NCBI RefSeq assembly: GCF_030269485.1
Contig: NZ_BSTL01000002.1
Span: 12,317-74,243 of the forward strand
DNA: 61,927 nt
Source of the DNA: Actinoplanes sp. NBRC 103695
GTDB lineage: Bacteria > Actinomycetota > Actinomycetes > Mycobacteriales > Micromonosporaceae
Direction: 5' to 3'
The notes beneath the pieces are model-generated. The model saw only the letters and a list, made by a program, of their open reading frames with translations. It was not told the DNA's origin and did no database searches. Numbering within the stretch: position 1 is the stretch's first letter; every line of letters starts with the position of its first letter. Made by a program: the position numbers and the translations under genes. Positions 41,018 through 50,372 of this stretch are shown one piece after another.

Positions 41018-42529
41018 GGAACTGATCCGATAACGACCGGGGGCGGGAACCCGGACGCGGGTCCACACCCCGGCCGGCTCCACCACGGCGGCGGGCTCCA
41101 CGCCCAGCCAGCGGTAGTGCCGGACCCGGACCACGACGTCACCGGCGACCGGGGCGTCGAAGGTCAGCGACGCACCGTCCTGCTCGACCAGCATCGCGGG
41201 CGGGGCGACGATCGGCTCGGCGTCCAGCACCACGTACAGCCGCCAGTGCTCGCCGGCCCACACCTGCCGCAGGTAGGGCAGACCGCTCGCGACCAGGGCG
41301 GCCTCCGACCGGCCCGGCCAGGAGAGCTCGGCGTCGGGCACCGCGACGTACTGCGCCGACACCCCGGTCAGCCAGGCGCGGTAGCTGTCGGCGGTCAGCT
41401 CGACCCCGGTGCCCGGCGCGCCCGGCACGGTGGTGAAGAAGAGCGGGTTGCGGTCGATGTCGGCCTGCCGCAGCCAGCCCCGAGCGAGAGGCACCTCACC
41501 CAGGTACGCGGCCTCCCAGTAGTCCCGGGTCGGCGGCACCTCGACCCGCCCGGTCAGCGGCATCGCGGCGAGCCGGTCCCGCAGCGGCCGGAAGTACGCC
41601 GGGTCGGCCGTCGGGTTGCCGATGTCCCGCACGTCGCCGACCACCACCGGCGACAGGAACGCGCACACCGCCACCAGCACCGGCGGCAGCACCCACCAGC
41701 GCGGCACCCTCGCGTACGCGGCCAGCACCGGCAACGCGAACATGATCACCAGGCGGGTCGCGTTCAGCCCGACCGGCGTGTGGATCAGCGCCGCGGCCAG
41801 CACGCCCGCCGCCGACAGCGCCGCGCCGATGCGCACCGCCCGGGGAGTCGCGAGCACGGCCACCACCACGCTCACCCCCGCTGACCGCACGGTGTCCTGC
41901 AGGCTGATGTTCATCCAGCCGCCGTCGCCGAAGAACAGCGCCGCCACCCCCACCGGGACGGCCGCGGGCACCGCCACCAGCAGCCCGTCCCGCACCCGGC
42001 CGGAGAGCAGCAGCGCCGCGCCGGCCAGCCCGGTGAAGAGCCCGGCCACCGGCGACGTCGCCGCGGCCAGCAGCGCGACCGGCGCGGCCAGCCAGAACAC
42101 CTGCCGGTAGGTGAGCAGCAGCAGGGCGCCGACCCCGAAACACACCCCGAGGCCGTAGGTGACCCGCCCGGACACCAGGTTGCCGGCGATGCACGCCGCG
42201 CCGATCAGCGCGGCCGGCCACGGGCGCGGGGCGGCCACCCTGCGCAGCAGGACGGCGAACAACACGGCGGTCACGACCAGGGCCAGCGCGCCGGTCACCC
42301 GGACACCCAGCGTGGCCATCACCGGCTGCGACACCAGGCTGTAGCCGAGCTGGTTCACGCCGCCGTACCAGCGCAGATCGATCGGCGTCCAGCCGTGGCC
42401 GGCGAAGAAGCCGGCCCGTGCGACCTGCGCGGACAGGTCCGAACCCATGCGCGGCAGCGCCAGGTACGCGACCCCGAGAGCGATCGCCCACCCGGCCGTC
42501 ACCCACTCCAGCCGACGCCGCGCCCACAC
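41003..42529 (-). CDS. Polytopic membrane protein, possible GT-C glycosyltransferase
   Basis: A 508-residue integral membrane protein. About ten hydrophobic helices occupy residues 10-290, and a ~200-residue C-terminal extracytoplasmic domain (VPPTRDYWEAAYLGEVPLAR, WRLYVVLDAEPIVAPPAM) ends in a beta-rich tail. An early acidic residue in the first outer loop (PRMGSDLSAQ) would fit a GT-C transferase, and the neighbours are mannosyltransferases, but the family is not recognised with certainty. It is divergent from the MptB-like gene and overlaps the end of the beta-lactamase-fold gene by 15 bp. Confidence 0.6.
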   Translation of the reverse strand: MWARRRLEWVTAGWAIALGVAYLALPRMGSDLSAQVARAGFFAGHGWTPIDLRWYGGVNQLGYSLVSQPVMATLGVRVTGALALVVTAVLFAVLLRRVAAPRPWPAALIGAACIAGNLVSGRVTYGLGVCFGVGALLLLTYRQVFWLAAPVALLAAATSPVAGLFTGLAGAALLLSGRVRDGLLVAVPAAVPVGVAALFFGDGGWMNISLQDTVRSAGVSVVVAVLATPRAVRIGAALSAAGVLAAALIHTPVGLNATRLVIMFALPVLAAYARVPRWWVLPPVLVAVCAFLSPVVVGDVRDIGNPTADPAYFRPLRDRLAAMPLTGRVEVPPTRDYWEAAYLGEVPLARGWLRQADIDRNPLFFTTVPGAPGTGVELTADSYRAWLTGVSAQYVAVPDAELSWPGRSEAALVASGLPYLRQVWAGEHWRLYVVLDAEPIVAPPAMLVEQDGASLTFDAPVAGDVVVRVRHYRWLGVEPAAVVEPAGVWTRVRVPAPGRYRISSSLRT

Positions 42530-42578
42530 GCCGCCGACCCTACCGGTGGTTGCCGCGCGTCACGGTAGGGTGGCCGCC

Positions 42579-43940
42579 ATGCCCGGCCCCGCGACCCTCC
42601 GCTATGGCGGGCTCGCCGGAAGTCTGCTGCTCGCGGTGGCTGCCTTTTTCCATGGCGCCGACTCTCCGTGGTCGCCGACGATGACCGCCCGCACGATCCT
42701 CGCCGGGGACGACGGCTGGCTGACCCCGCTGTGCTGGCTGGCCGGGACGCTGCTGCTGGTGGCGGCGTGGTGGCTGGGCCGGCACCGGGTGCCGTCGCTG
42801 CGCTGGGCCTACGTCACGGCTGCCCTGTGGGCGGTGCCGCTGCTCTTCGTGCTGCCGCTGGGCAGCGACGACGTCTACTCCTACGCCTGCCAGGGCTGGG
42901 TGCTCGGCGCCGGGCACGACCCGTACGCGGCCGGGGTCCAGGCGTACGGCTGCCCCTGGCTGGACGCCGTCTCACCGACCTGGCGGGAGTCGCCCGCCCC
43001 CTACGGCCCGGTGTTCCTGCTGTTCGCCGCCCTGGCCGCGGCGGCCGGCGGCTCGCTGACGGGCGCCCTAGCCCTGCTCCGCGTGATCGCGGTCCTGGGC
43101 GTCGTGCTGCTCGCGTGGCGCCTGCCCGCCCTGGCCCGCCGCTGCGGCGTCGACCCCGCGCGGGCGGTCTGGCTGGCCGTGGCCTGCCCTCTGGTCCCGA
43201 TCCACCTGATCTCCGGCGCCCACAACGACGCCGTGATGGTCGGCCTGATCGTCGCCGCGCTCACCCTGACCGGCCGTGGCCGGACGGCCCTGATCGCGGC
43301 CGGCGCCCTGATCGGCCTCGCCGCCGGGGTGAAGGCGACCGCGCTGGTCGTGCTGCCGTTCGCGATGCTGCCGCTGCGGCGGGGCTGGTGGGCGGCGCTG
43401 GGCGCGGCGGCGGCTCTCGGGCTGGCCTCGCTCGCGTCCGGGCTGGGCTTCGGCTGGGTGACCGCCCTGGCCGGCAGCGGCGTCTCCGTGCAGTGGACGT
43501 CGCCGCCCACCGCGGTCGGCATGACCGCCGCGCTGCTCGGCGCGGGCCCCGGCGCGATCGACGTGGCCCGGGTCCTCGGCCTGGTCGTGCTCGCCGCCCT
43601 GCTCACAGCGCTGTGGTGGCACACCTGGCGCGACGCCGGCCTTGACGCGCGACCAGAGGTGCGTACAGGTAAGCAGAGCAAAGGGGCCGGGCTGGCACTC
43701 GCCGCCACGGTCGCGTTGTCGCCCGTCTTCCACCCCTGGTACCTCATGTGGCCCCTGGCGGTGCTCGCGGCCACGCTGCGGCGGGACACGTTGTGGCTGG
43801 TCGTGCCCTGCGCGGTGGCGTCGGTGCTGTGCCTGCCGGACGGCTACAACCTGGCGCTGGCCGTGAAGTCGCAGGGCGCGATCGCGATGACGTTGCTCAT
43901 CGTCACCGTCGTCGTCATGGCGATGAGGAAGAAAGCGTGA
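42579..43940 (+). CDS. MptB-family polyprenol-phosphomannose mannosyltransferase
   Basis: A 453-residue polytopic GT-C glycosyltransferase of the MptB/GT87-related group, which uses polyprenyl-phospho-mannose to build the alpha-1,6-mannan backbone of lipomannan on the outer membrane face. The loop LPLGSDDVYSYACQGWVLGA holds the paired acidic residues, then HDPYAAGVQAYGCPWLDAV, PAPYGPVFLL and LISGAHNDAVMVGL are family-typical. About 12 helices are predicted. A 40-bp dispersed repeat is embedded near codons 358-370, adding a polar VRTGKQSKGAG stretch between two helices. The start is at 42579; the stop overlaps the next gene (GTGA). Confidence 0.8.
   Translation: MPGPATLRYGGLAGSLLLAVAAFFHGADSPWSPTMTARTILAGDDGWLTPLCWLAGTLLLVAAWWLGRHRVPSLRWAYVTAALWAVPLLFVLPLGSDDVYSYACQGWVLGAGHDPYAAGVQAYGCPWLDAVSPTWRESPAPYGPVFLLFAALAAAAGGSLTGALALLRVIAVLGVVLLAWRLPALARRCGVDPARAVWLAVACPLVPIHLISGAHNDAVMVGLIVAALTLTGRGRTALIAAGALIGLAAGVKATALVVLPFAMLPLRRGWWAALGAAAALGLASLASGLGFGWVTALAGSGVSVQWTSPPTAVGMTAALLGAGPGAIDVARVLGLVVLAALLTALWWHTWRDAGLDARPEVRTGKQSKGAGLALAATVALSPVFHPWYLMWPLAVLAATLRRDTLWLVVPCAVASVLCLPDGYNLALAVKSQGAIAMTLLIVTVVVMAMRKKA
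43650..43689 (+). repeat. 40-bp dispersed repeat inside a coding gene
   Basis: Forty bases containing aggtaagcagagcaaagggg match 50289-50328 at 37 of 40 positions. Here the element lies in frame within the mannosyltransferase gene, between two membrane helices, and its lower-GC, codon-atypical composition stands out from the surrounding gene. Confidence 0.85.
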
Positions 43941-45028
43941 CGAAGCGCGTCCTGGTGATGACGCCGTTGGTGGCGGTCACGCTCGTCGTGCTGTGGCTGA
44001 GCGAGGAGCGGAACACCTGGTTCGACGCGCGGGTGTACTACGGCGCGATCAACTACTGGTTCGACGACGGCGGGATGGTCTACGACTTCCTGCGGCTGAA
44101 CTCGCCGTACGGCTTCACCTACCCGCCGTTCGCCGGGCTGCTGATGTCGCCGATGGCGGTCCTGCCGTTCCCGGTCGTGCTGGTCCTCACCACGGTCGCC
44201 ACGGTTGTCGCCACCGCGCTGGTCGTCCGGTGGCTGCTGCCGAAGAAGCACTTCGGCGTCGCGGTCTGCCTGGCGCTGTGCTTCGAACCGGTCCGCGAGA
44301 CGATCACGCTCGGCCAGGTCAACATGCTGCTGCTCGTACTGGTCGCGGCGGACCTGCTGTTCGGGCTGAGCCAGGGGCGGCGGTGGGCGGGCGTCGGCAT
44401 CGGGCTGGCCACCGCGATCAAGCTCACGCCGGGCGTCTTCATCGTCTACCTGCTGGTCACGCGGCGGTGGCGCGCGGCCTTCACCGCGATGGGTACGGCC
44501 ACCGCCGCGACCCTGGTGGCCGCGGCGATCTTCCCCGGCCAGTCGCGCGAGTTCTGGACGTCCGCGCTGTGGGACACCGACCGGGTCGGCGACCTGTCCT
44601 ATGTGTCCAACCAGTCGCTCCGCGGCTTCGTGGCGCGGCTGCCCTTCGACGGCGTGGCCACGTACCTCTGGATGGTCTTGATCGTGATCGCCCTGGCCGT
44701 CTGGGTGTGGCGGGTGCGCCGGGCGGACGTGGTCGGCGGCCTCGCGCTGACGGGCGTGCTGAGCTGCCTGATCAGCCCGGTCAGCTGGGTGCATCACTGC
44801 GTGTGGCTGCTGCCCGCGCTGATCCGCTGCCTCGCCGGCGGCCCTCGCGTGAAGACGCTCGCCGTGGCCGCGTACCTGGTGATGACGTCGCGTCTGTTGT
44901 GGCTCTGGGAGAACCCGCCGCGCCCACCCGTCGAGCTGATCGGCAGCAACCTGTACGTCTACTTCTCGGCCGCGCTGCTCCTCTGGACGCCCGCCGTTCA
45001 CCGCGAGGACGACCGCAGCCCGTCCTGA
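43937..45028 (+). CDS. GT87 alpha-mannosyltransferase (PimE-like)
   Basis: A 363-residue polytopic GT-C enzyme of the DUF2029/GT87 family, to which PimE belongs. The first outer loop has WFDARVYYGAINYWF with the candidate catalytic Asp, then SPYGFTYPPFAGLLMSPMAV and LGQVNMLLLVLVAADLLFGL. GIGLATAIKLTPGVFIVYLL is another family landmark, and about ten helices are predicted. GTG start overlapping the upstream stop as GTGA, so the two mannosyltransferases are made together. Probably adds mannose from polyprenyl-phospho-mannose to a glycolipid or polysaccharide. Confidence 0.85.
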   Translation: MTKRVLVMTPLVAVTLVVLWLSEERNTWFDARVYYGAINYWFDDGGMVYDFLRLNSPYGFTYPPFAGLLMSPMAVLPFPVVLVLTTVATVVATALVVRWLLPKKHFGVAVCLALCFEPVRETITLGQVNMLLLVLVAADLLFGLSQGRRWAGVGIGLATAIKLTPGVFIVYLLVTRRWRAAFTAMGTATAATLVAAAIFPGQSREFWTSALWDTDRVGDLSYVSNQSLRGFVARLPFDGVATYLWMVLIVIALAVWVWRVRRADVVGGLALTGVLSCLISPVSWVHHCVWLLPALIRCLAGGPRVKTLAVAAYLVMTSRLLWLWENPPRPPVELIGSNLYVYFSAALLLWTPAVHREDDRSPS

Positions 45029-45061
45029 CGCGGCGCTGACGCACATGTCAGCGCCGTGTCA
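45026..45061 (+). terminator. Strong hairpin after the mannosyltransferase pair
   Basis: Arms 45026-45040 and 45047-45061 are 15 bases each, with a single mismatch and a six-base loop; the inner nine pairs (ggcgctgac / gtcagcgcc) are perfect. The hairpin includes the stop codon. It has no T tract, as is common in actinomycetes. It could also be an operator for the exporter genes that begin 50 bp later. Confidence 0.6.
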
Positions 45062-45111
45062 GCCGCCCGGCGCACGCTTCTCCCGTTCGAACTCACGAGG
45101 GAGAAGTCATC

Positions 45112-46050
45112 ATGACCCATGCGATCGTCGCCGAAGGGCTGGTCAAACGCTACGGCGAGACCGTCGCCCTGGACGGCGTCGACCTCGCGGTCCGCACCGG
45201 AACCGTGCTCGGGCTGCTGGGCCCGAACGGCGCCGGGAAGACCACCGCGGTCCGAGTCCTCGCCACCCTGCTGCGGCCCGACGAGGGCCACGCCACGGTC
45301 GGCGGCCACGACGTGGTCCGTCAGGCCCACCAGGTCCGCGGGCTGATCGGCCTCACCGGCCAGTACGCCTCGGTGGACGAGACCCTGACCGGCGCCGAGA
45401 ACCTGATCCTGATCGCCCGCCTGCTCGGCAGGTCCCGCCGCGACTCCAAAGCCACGGCCAGGCTGCTGCTCGACCGGTTCCGGCTCGGCGACGCCGCCGA
45501 CAAGGCGGCCGGCAAGTACTCCGGCGGCATGCGGCGCCGCCTCGACCTCGCCGCCAGCCTGGTCGGCGACCCGCGCATGCTCTTCCTGGACGAGCCGACC
45601 ACCGGCCTCGACCCGCGCAGCCGCAACGAGGTCTGGGACATCATCCGCGGCCTGGTCGCCGACGGCGTGACCGTGCTGCTCACCACCCAGTACCTGGACG
45701 AGGCCGACCAGCTCGCCGACGAGATCGTGGTGATCGACCACGGCCGGGTGATCGCCACCGGCACCGCCGACCAGCTCAAGGCGCGCACCGGTGCGCAGAC
45801 CGTGACCGTGCGCCCGAGCACCGAGGACGAGCTGGAGAAGGTCGCCGCGGCCGTCGAGGGCGTGGCGGCCGGACCGGTCACCCGAGCCGGTGGCCTGGTC
45901 ACCGCGCCGGTCACCGACCCGGGCGCGCTCACCCACCTGGTCCGGCGGCTGGACGACCAGGGACTCCTGGTCGCCGAGTTGTCCCTGCGCAGCCCCAGCC
46001 TCGACGAGGTATTCATGAGCCTGACCTCCGTCACCGAAGGTGTGAGATGA
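45112..46050 (+). CDS. ABC exporter ATP-binding protein, DrrA-like
   Basis: A 312-residue cytosolic ATPase. Walker A GPNGAGKTT, signature YSGGMRRRLDLAASL, Walker B MLFLDEPTTGLD, and the C-terminal DrrA-type extension ending SPSLDEVFMSLT. It pairs with the permease gene (ATGA overlap) as a two-gene drug or lipid exporter of the DrrAB family. The daunorubicin resistance proteins are the best-known members; the substrate here is unknown. Confidence 0.93.
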   Translation: MTHAIVAEGLVKRYGETVALDGVDLAVRTGTVLGLLGPNGAGKTTAVRVLATLLRPDEGHATVGGHDVVRQAHQVRGLIGLTGQYASVDETLTGAENLILIARLLGRSRRDSKATARLLLDRFRLGDAADKAAGKYSGGMRRRLDLAASLVGDPRMLFLDEPTTGLDPRSRNEVWDIIRGLVADGVTVLLTTQYLDEADQLADEIVVIDHGRVIATGTADQLKARTGAQTVTVRPSTEDELEKVAAAVEGVAAGPVTRAGGLVTAPVTDPGALTHLVRRLDDQGLLVAELSLRSPSLDEVFMSLTSVTEGVR

Positions 46051-46838
46051 CGACGCTCGCGGCGGAACCCCGCGTCACCCCGATCCAGGGCATCCGGCAC
46101 ACCGGCACCCTCGCCTGGCGCACCCTGGTCCAGATCAAGCACAACCCGTTCGAGCTGATCGACTTCAGCGTGCAGCCGGTGATGTTCCTGCTGCTGTTCA
46201 CCTACGTCTTCGGCGGTGCCATCTCCGGCTCGCCCGGCGACTACCTGAAGTTCGGCCTGGCCGGGATCATCGTGCAGAACCTGCTCTTCGCGACCATGAA
46301 CACCGGCGTCGGCCTGAACACCGACCTGACCAAGGGCGTCTTCGACCGGCTCCGGTCGCTGCCGATCGCCCGGTTCTCGCCGCTGGCCGGCCGGATCGTC
46401 GCCGACGTCGTCAAGCAGGCGTGGGCGGTGGCGCTCCTGCTGGTCGTCGGGGTGCTCCTCGGCTACCGGTTCGGCAGCGGGCCGCTGGACGTGCTCGCCG
46501 CGTTCGGCCTGCTGATCCTCTTCGGCTTCTGCGCGTCGTGGATGTCGGTGCTGGTGGCCATGCTGGTGAGCACGCCGGAGAAGGTGCAGATCTTCGGGTT
46601 CGCGCTGCTCTTCCCGCTCACCTTCGCCAGCAACGCGTTCGCGCCGACCGCGACGATGCCCGGCTGGCTGCAGGCCTGGGTCAAGGTCAACCCGGTGACG
46701 GTGCTGGCCGACGCGGTCCGCGGCCTGCTCAACGGCGGTGCGGTGGCCGGCCCGGTGACGCAGTCACTGCTCTGGGCGGCTCTCCTGCTGGCCGTCTTCG
46801 CCCCGCTCTCGATCTGGGCCTTCCGCCGGAAGGTGTAG
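46047..46838 (+). CDS. ABC exporter permease, DrrB-like (ABC-2)
   Basis: A 263-residue permease with six helices of the ABC-2 family: VQPVMFLLLFTYVFGGAISG, GIIVQNLLFATMNTGVGLN, DRLRSLPIARFSPLAGRIVA, and FPLTFASNAFAPTATMPGWL, the DrrB signature. It starts within the ATPase stop (ATGA). Its last 75 bp overlap the end of the SARP gene on the opposite strand. Confidence 0.92.
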   Translation: MTTLAAEPRVTPIQGIRHTGTLAWRTLVQIKHNPFELIDFSVQPVMFLLLFTYVFGGAISGSPGDYLKFGLAGIIVQNLLFATMNTGVGLNTDLTKGVFDRLRSLPIARFSPLAGRIVADVVKQAWAVALLLVVGVLLGYRFGSGPLDVLAAFGLLILFGFCASWMSVLVAMLVSTPEKVQIFGFALLFPLTFASNAFAPTATMPGWLQAWVKVNPVTVLADAVRGLLNGGAVAGPVTQSLLWAALLLAVFAPLSIWAFRRKV

Positions 46839-49800
46839 GTCCCGGCCGTCGGCCGGACTGGACAGCCCGCCCATGACCGGGCTGATCGACGGCAGGTCCA
46901 GCCCGGTCGCCTCCGGCACGGTCGCCGGGGTCACGGTCAGGCCCTCCGCGTACGCCGCCTCGAAACCCGCGTCGCCCAGAGCGGCGCGGGTTTCCGCGGT
47001 CACCCGCTGGACGTCCGGGACCGAGCGGTCGACGTCGCCGCGGATCCCGTCGGCCGCGCCGATCAGCCGGGCCGCCCGTTCCGGGTCGCCCTCGCGCATC
47101 GCCAGATCGGCCACCCCGACCAGCACCATCGCGATCACCGGCTGGTCGCTGGACGACATCGCGAGCAGGACCGCCTCGGTGTGATGCCGCCGGGCCAGCG
47201 CCAGGTCACCGTCCTCGGCCTCGACCAGCGCCAGCGTGGACTCGATGATCGCGTGGAACTGCGGCGCGAACCGGTTGCGATCCGAGGTGGCCAGCGCGAG
47301 GCGGACATGCTCCCGGGCCGTCGCCAGGTCACCGTCCATCCGGGCGAGGGTCGCGGCGCCGTACTCCACCGAACCCATCACCTCCGACAGCCCGATCTCC
47401 TCGGCCGAGGCGCGAGCCTGGTCGAGCATCCGGCGGGACTCCGCACGATCACCGGTCAGCCACAACTGATGGGCGAGTTTCACCTCGATCTGCGGGATGT
47501 CCTCCCGGATGCCCACCTCCCGGACCAGCGCGATCGCCTCCCGCTGCCAGCGCACCGCCTGGCCGAAGTCGCCCTGCGCCGCGGCCAGGTCGCCGAGCAG
47601 GCTGAGCGAGAAGCCGATGCCCCAGCGTTCGCCGACCTCCTGGAAGGTCTCCAGCGCGATCCGCAACTCCTTGACGGCACGTTCGGAACTGTTCCCGAAG
47701 TTGAGCAGCAGCTGCGCGCCCATCAGCCGGGACACCCCGCGCAGCCACGGATCCTCGGCGTCGTGCAGCGCCGAGATCCAGGCGAACGCCTCCGGCGCGC
47801 CGGCGTTGCTGAACATCGAGCTGATCGGCCCGACCATCAGCAGAGCCGGATCCGACACCGGTCCCTCGTCGACCAGCCGGTTGGCCTCGGCGAACCAGGC
47901 CATCACCTCGTCCAGTCCGGCCGCGCCCTCCAGCCCGTTCATCCCGGCGAAGGCGCAGGTGATCGCCCGGTCCTCCCGGTCGGCCGCGGCGCCGTCCAGG
48001 CGGATCACCTCACGGGACAGCGACGAGCCCTCGGCCCGGTGCCCGCTCAGCCACCAGAACCAGCCCAGCCGGGCGGCCAGCGCGTACGCGGTCGGCGCGT
48101 CGCCCAGGGCCACCGCGTCGCGTATCGCCGCGTGCAGGTTGTCCAGCTCGGCGTTCAGGACGGCCATCCACTCGAGCTGCTCGGCTCTGCGCAGGTGCGG
48201 CTCGGCGGTCTCGGCCAGCTCGATCAGGTACGCGGCGTGCGCGCGGCGCATCGCCTCCACCTCACCGGCCTCGGCCAGCCGCTCCCGCCCGTACTCCCGG
48301 ATCGTCTCCAACATCCGGTAGCGCCCGCCCCGCAGCACCAGCAGCGACTTGTCGACCAGCGCGCCCAGCAGGTCGATGTCGGCGCCGCACACCCGCTCGG
48401 CCGCGGTCACGCCGGCGCCGCCGTGGAAGACCGAGAACCGCCGCACCAGCGACCGTTCCGCCTCGGTCAGCAGCTCCCAGCTCCAGTCCACCATCGCGCG
48501 CAACGTCTGATGCCGGGGGAGCGCCGCGCGGCTGCCGCCGGTGAGCAGCCGGAAACGATCGGTCAGCCGCTCGGCCACCACGGCCGGCGGAAGCGTGCGC
48601 AGCCGGGCGGCGGCGAGTTCCAGCGCCAGCGGCATGCCGTCCAGGGCACGGCAGATCGAGGTGATCGGGCCGGCCGTCGCCGGGTTCAGGTCGAGAGCCG
48701 GTCCGGCACGATCGAGCAGCAGGCGTACGGCGGGAAAGCCGGCCGCCACCTGCGGACCCGCACCCGCCGGCGGAAGCCGCAACGGTTCCACCGGGCGCAA
48801 CCATTCACCGGACAGTCCCAGCGGTTCCCGGCTGGTGGCCAGCAACCGAAGTCCCGGCGCGGCCCGCAGCATCGCGTCGGCGACCCGGGCCACCTCGGCG
48901 ATCAGATGTTCGCAGTTGTCCAGCAGGATCAGCATGTCCCGGCCGGCCAGCGCGTCGGTCAGCCGCGCCAGCGGATCGACCGTCTCGGCCATCATCGCCC
49001 CGCCGCCCGGCTTACCGATGAGCACGGCGCCGCGCAGGCGCAACGTGGTGAGAATCGCCGACGACACCTCGGCCGGGTCGGTCAGGGGCGCCAGCTCGAC
49101 CTGCCACACCTCGCCCACCGGCCCCGCCGCGTCCGTGCCCCGGTTTCCGTCGGCCGCCTGCGTCGTTCTCCGCGCGATCCCGGCGGCCACCTCGATGGAG
49201 AGCCGGGTCTTTCCGCTGCCGCCCGGCCCCGTCAGCGTGACCAGCCGGTGCCTCGCGACCAGCGCGCGAATCTCCCGGACGTCGTCCTCGCGCCCGACGA
49301 AGCTGCCGATCGGGGCGGGCAGGTTGCCACGCGGTCTGGCCCCCGCCCGGAGCAGCTCCACGTGCAGGGCGCTCAGCTCGGCGTCCGGGTCCGCACCGAG
49401 CGTGTCCGCCAGCCGTTCCCGGATCCCGGCGAACACCTGCAACGCCCGGCCCGGCTGCCCCCGGTCGGCGAGCGCGCGCATGAGCAGCCCCGCGAAGCCC
49501 TCGTCCAGCGGATGCGCGGCGACCAGAGCCTCCAGCTCGGCGGTCACATCAAGCCCTTGGCGCACCTGCTCGGCGAGAACGGCCCGCTGCGCGGTGCGGC
49601 GCAGCTCGACCAGGTTCGTGGCCTCGGGACGGCACGCCTCGGGGAACTCCAGCTCGCCCCGCCACAGACCGAGGGCCTCCGCCGGCCGCGTCCTGGCGAG
49701 CGTGACGAACCGCGTCGTGTCGACCCGTTCGGGCTCGATGACCAGGCGATATCCGGTCGGCGCGGAGTCGATGGTCAAGCCGGTGCGGCGCAGCCGGGAC

Positions 49801-50000
49801 ACCAGGGCCTGCAGGGCGTTGGCCGCCGCGACCGGCGGCTCGTCACCCCAGACGGCGTCGATCAGGCGGTCCGCGGAGAGCACGCGGTTGGCGTCCAGGG
49901 TGAGGACGATGAGGAGGGTACGCAGCCGAGCGCCCGCAACCGGCACCGTCTCGCCGGTGTCGGCACGCACCTCGGGCGGCCCGAGCACCGCGATGTCCAC
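46764..50000 (-). CDS. SARP/AfsR-like regulator with NB-ARC ATPase
   Basis: A ~1078-residue regulator. Residues 1-90 are an OmpR-like winged helix (LRTLLIVLTLDANRVLSADR, LIDAVWGDEPPVAAANALQA) and 90-235 the bacterial activator domain; together these are SARP. Next is an NB-ARC/LuxR-family ATPase with Walker A GPGGSGKTRLS, Walker B MLILLDNCEHL and LLATSREPLGL. The C-terminal ~450 residues are helical TPR-like repeats. Such proteins usually switch on secondary-metabolite clusters, but none is in this window; the only neighbours are the convergent DrrAB genes. GTG at 50000 is preferred as it starts directly at VDIAVLG; GTG at 50021 is possible. Confidence 0.9.
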   Translation of the reverse strand: MDIAVLGPPEVRADTGETVPVAGARLRTLLIVLTLDANRVLSADRLIDAVWGDEPPVAAANALQALVSRLRRTGLTIDSAPTGYRLVIEPERVDTTRFVTLARTRPAEALGLWRGELEFPEACRPEATNLVELRRTAQRAVLAEQVRQGLDVTAELEALVAAHPLDEGFAGLLMRALADRGQPGRALQVFAGIRERLADTLGADPDAELSALHVELLRAGARPRGNLPAPIGSFVGREDDVREIRALVARHRLVTLTGPGGSGKTRLSIEVAAGIARRTTQAADGNRGTDAAGPVGEVWQVELAPLTDPAEVSSAILTTLRLRGAVLIGKPGGGAMMAETVDPLARLTDALAGRDMLILLDNCEHLIAEVARVADAMLRAAPGLRLLATSREPLGLSGEWLRPVEPLRLPPAGAGPQVAAGFPAVRLLLDRAGPALDLNPATAGPITSICRALDGMPLALELAAARLRTLPPAVVAERLTDRFRLLTGGSRAALPRHQTLRAMVDWSWELLTEAERSLVRRFSVFHGGAGVTAAERVCGADIDLLGALVDKSLLVLRGGRYRMLETIREYGRERLAEAGEVEAMRRAHAAYLIELAETAEPHLRRAEQLEWMAVLNAELDNLHAAIRDAVALGDAPTAYALAARLGWFWWLSGHRAEGSSLSREVIRLDGAAADREDRAITCAFAGMNGLEGAAGLDEVMAWFAEANRLVDEGPVSDPALLMVGPISSMFSNAGAPEAFAWISALHDAEDPWLRGVSRLMGAQLLLNFGNSSERAVKELRIALETFQEVGERWGIGFSLSLLGDLAAAQGDFGQAVRWQREAIALVREVGIREDIPQIEVKLAHQLWLTGDRAESRRMLDQARASAEEIGLSEVMGSVEYGAATLARMDGDLATAREHVRLALATSDRNRFAPQFHAIIESTLALVEAEDGDLALARRHHTEAVLLAMSSSDQPVIAMVLVGVADLAMREGDPERAARLIGAADGIRGDVDRSVPDVQRVTAETRAALGDAGFEAAYAEGLTVTPATVPEATGLDLPSISPVMGGLSSPADGRDLHLPAEGPDRERGEDGQQESRPEQ

Positions 50001-50049
50001 GACCCGATTCTGCCCTGCCACGCCCCGCGCCCGCGGTTCCGACCCCGGC

Positions 50050-50187
50050 CCCGGCTCGCGTGCCGTCCGGGTCCCGGCTCGCGTGCCGTCCGGGTCCCGG
50101 CTCGCGTGCCGTCCGGGTCCCGGCTCGCGTGCCGTCCGGGTCCCGGCTCGCGTGCCGTCCGGATCGCGGGCCGTGCGCCGTCCGGAT
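50050..50187. repeat. 23-bp tandem repeat, about six copies
   Basis: Five near-identical 23-bp units (start cccggctcgcgtgccgtcc) and a degenerate sixth. They lie directly upstream of the SARP start, so the array may fall within that gene's promoter region. The 371 bp between the SARP and LacI genes hold this array, a 40-bp dispersed repeat and no gene. Confidence 0.93.
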
Positions 50188-50288
50188 CGAGCGCTCCGGG
50201 CGGCACGGCAACCCGGCCCGGACCCCTGCCCAGCGGAACGCCGGCAGCAACGCCGGACCGGACTTCACCAGGAAATGATCTAGTCACA

Positions 50289-50328
50289 CGACCAGTGGTG
50301 CCTATAGGTAAGCAGAGCAAAGGGGCCG
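50289..50328 (+). repeat. 40-bp dispersed repeat, intergenic copy
   Basis: Matches the copy inside the mannosyltransferase gene (43650-43689) at 37 of 40 positions in the same orientation. Here it lies in non-coding DNA 45 bp before the LacI gene. Confidence 0.85.
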
Positions 50329-50372
50329 CCGGGCGGGTTTCCGGGGTGTTGCCCGGGCGTTGCGAGGCGTTC

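Noticed and set aside
47181..50372. Long plus-strand open frame antisense to the SARP gene
   Set aside because: Low-complexity shadow frame without domains. Only the portion from about 50373 is real (LacI regulator).
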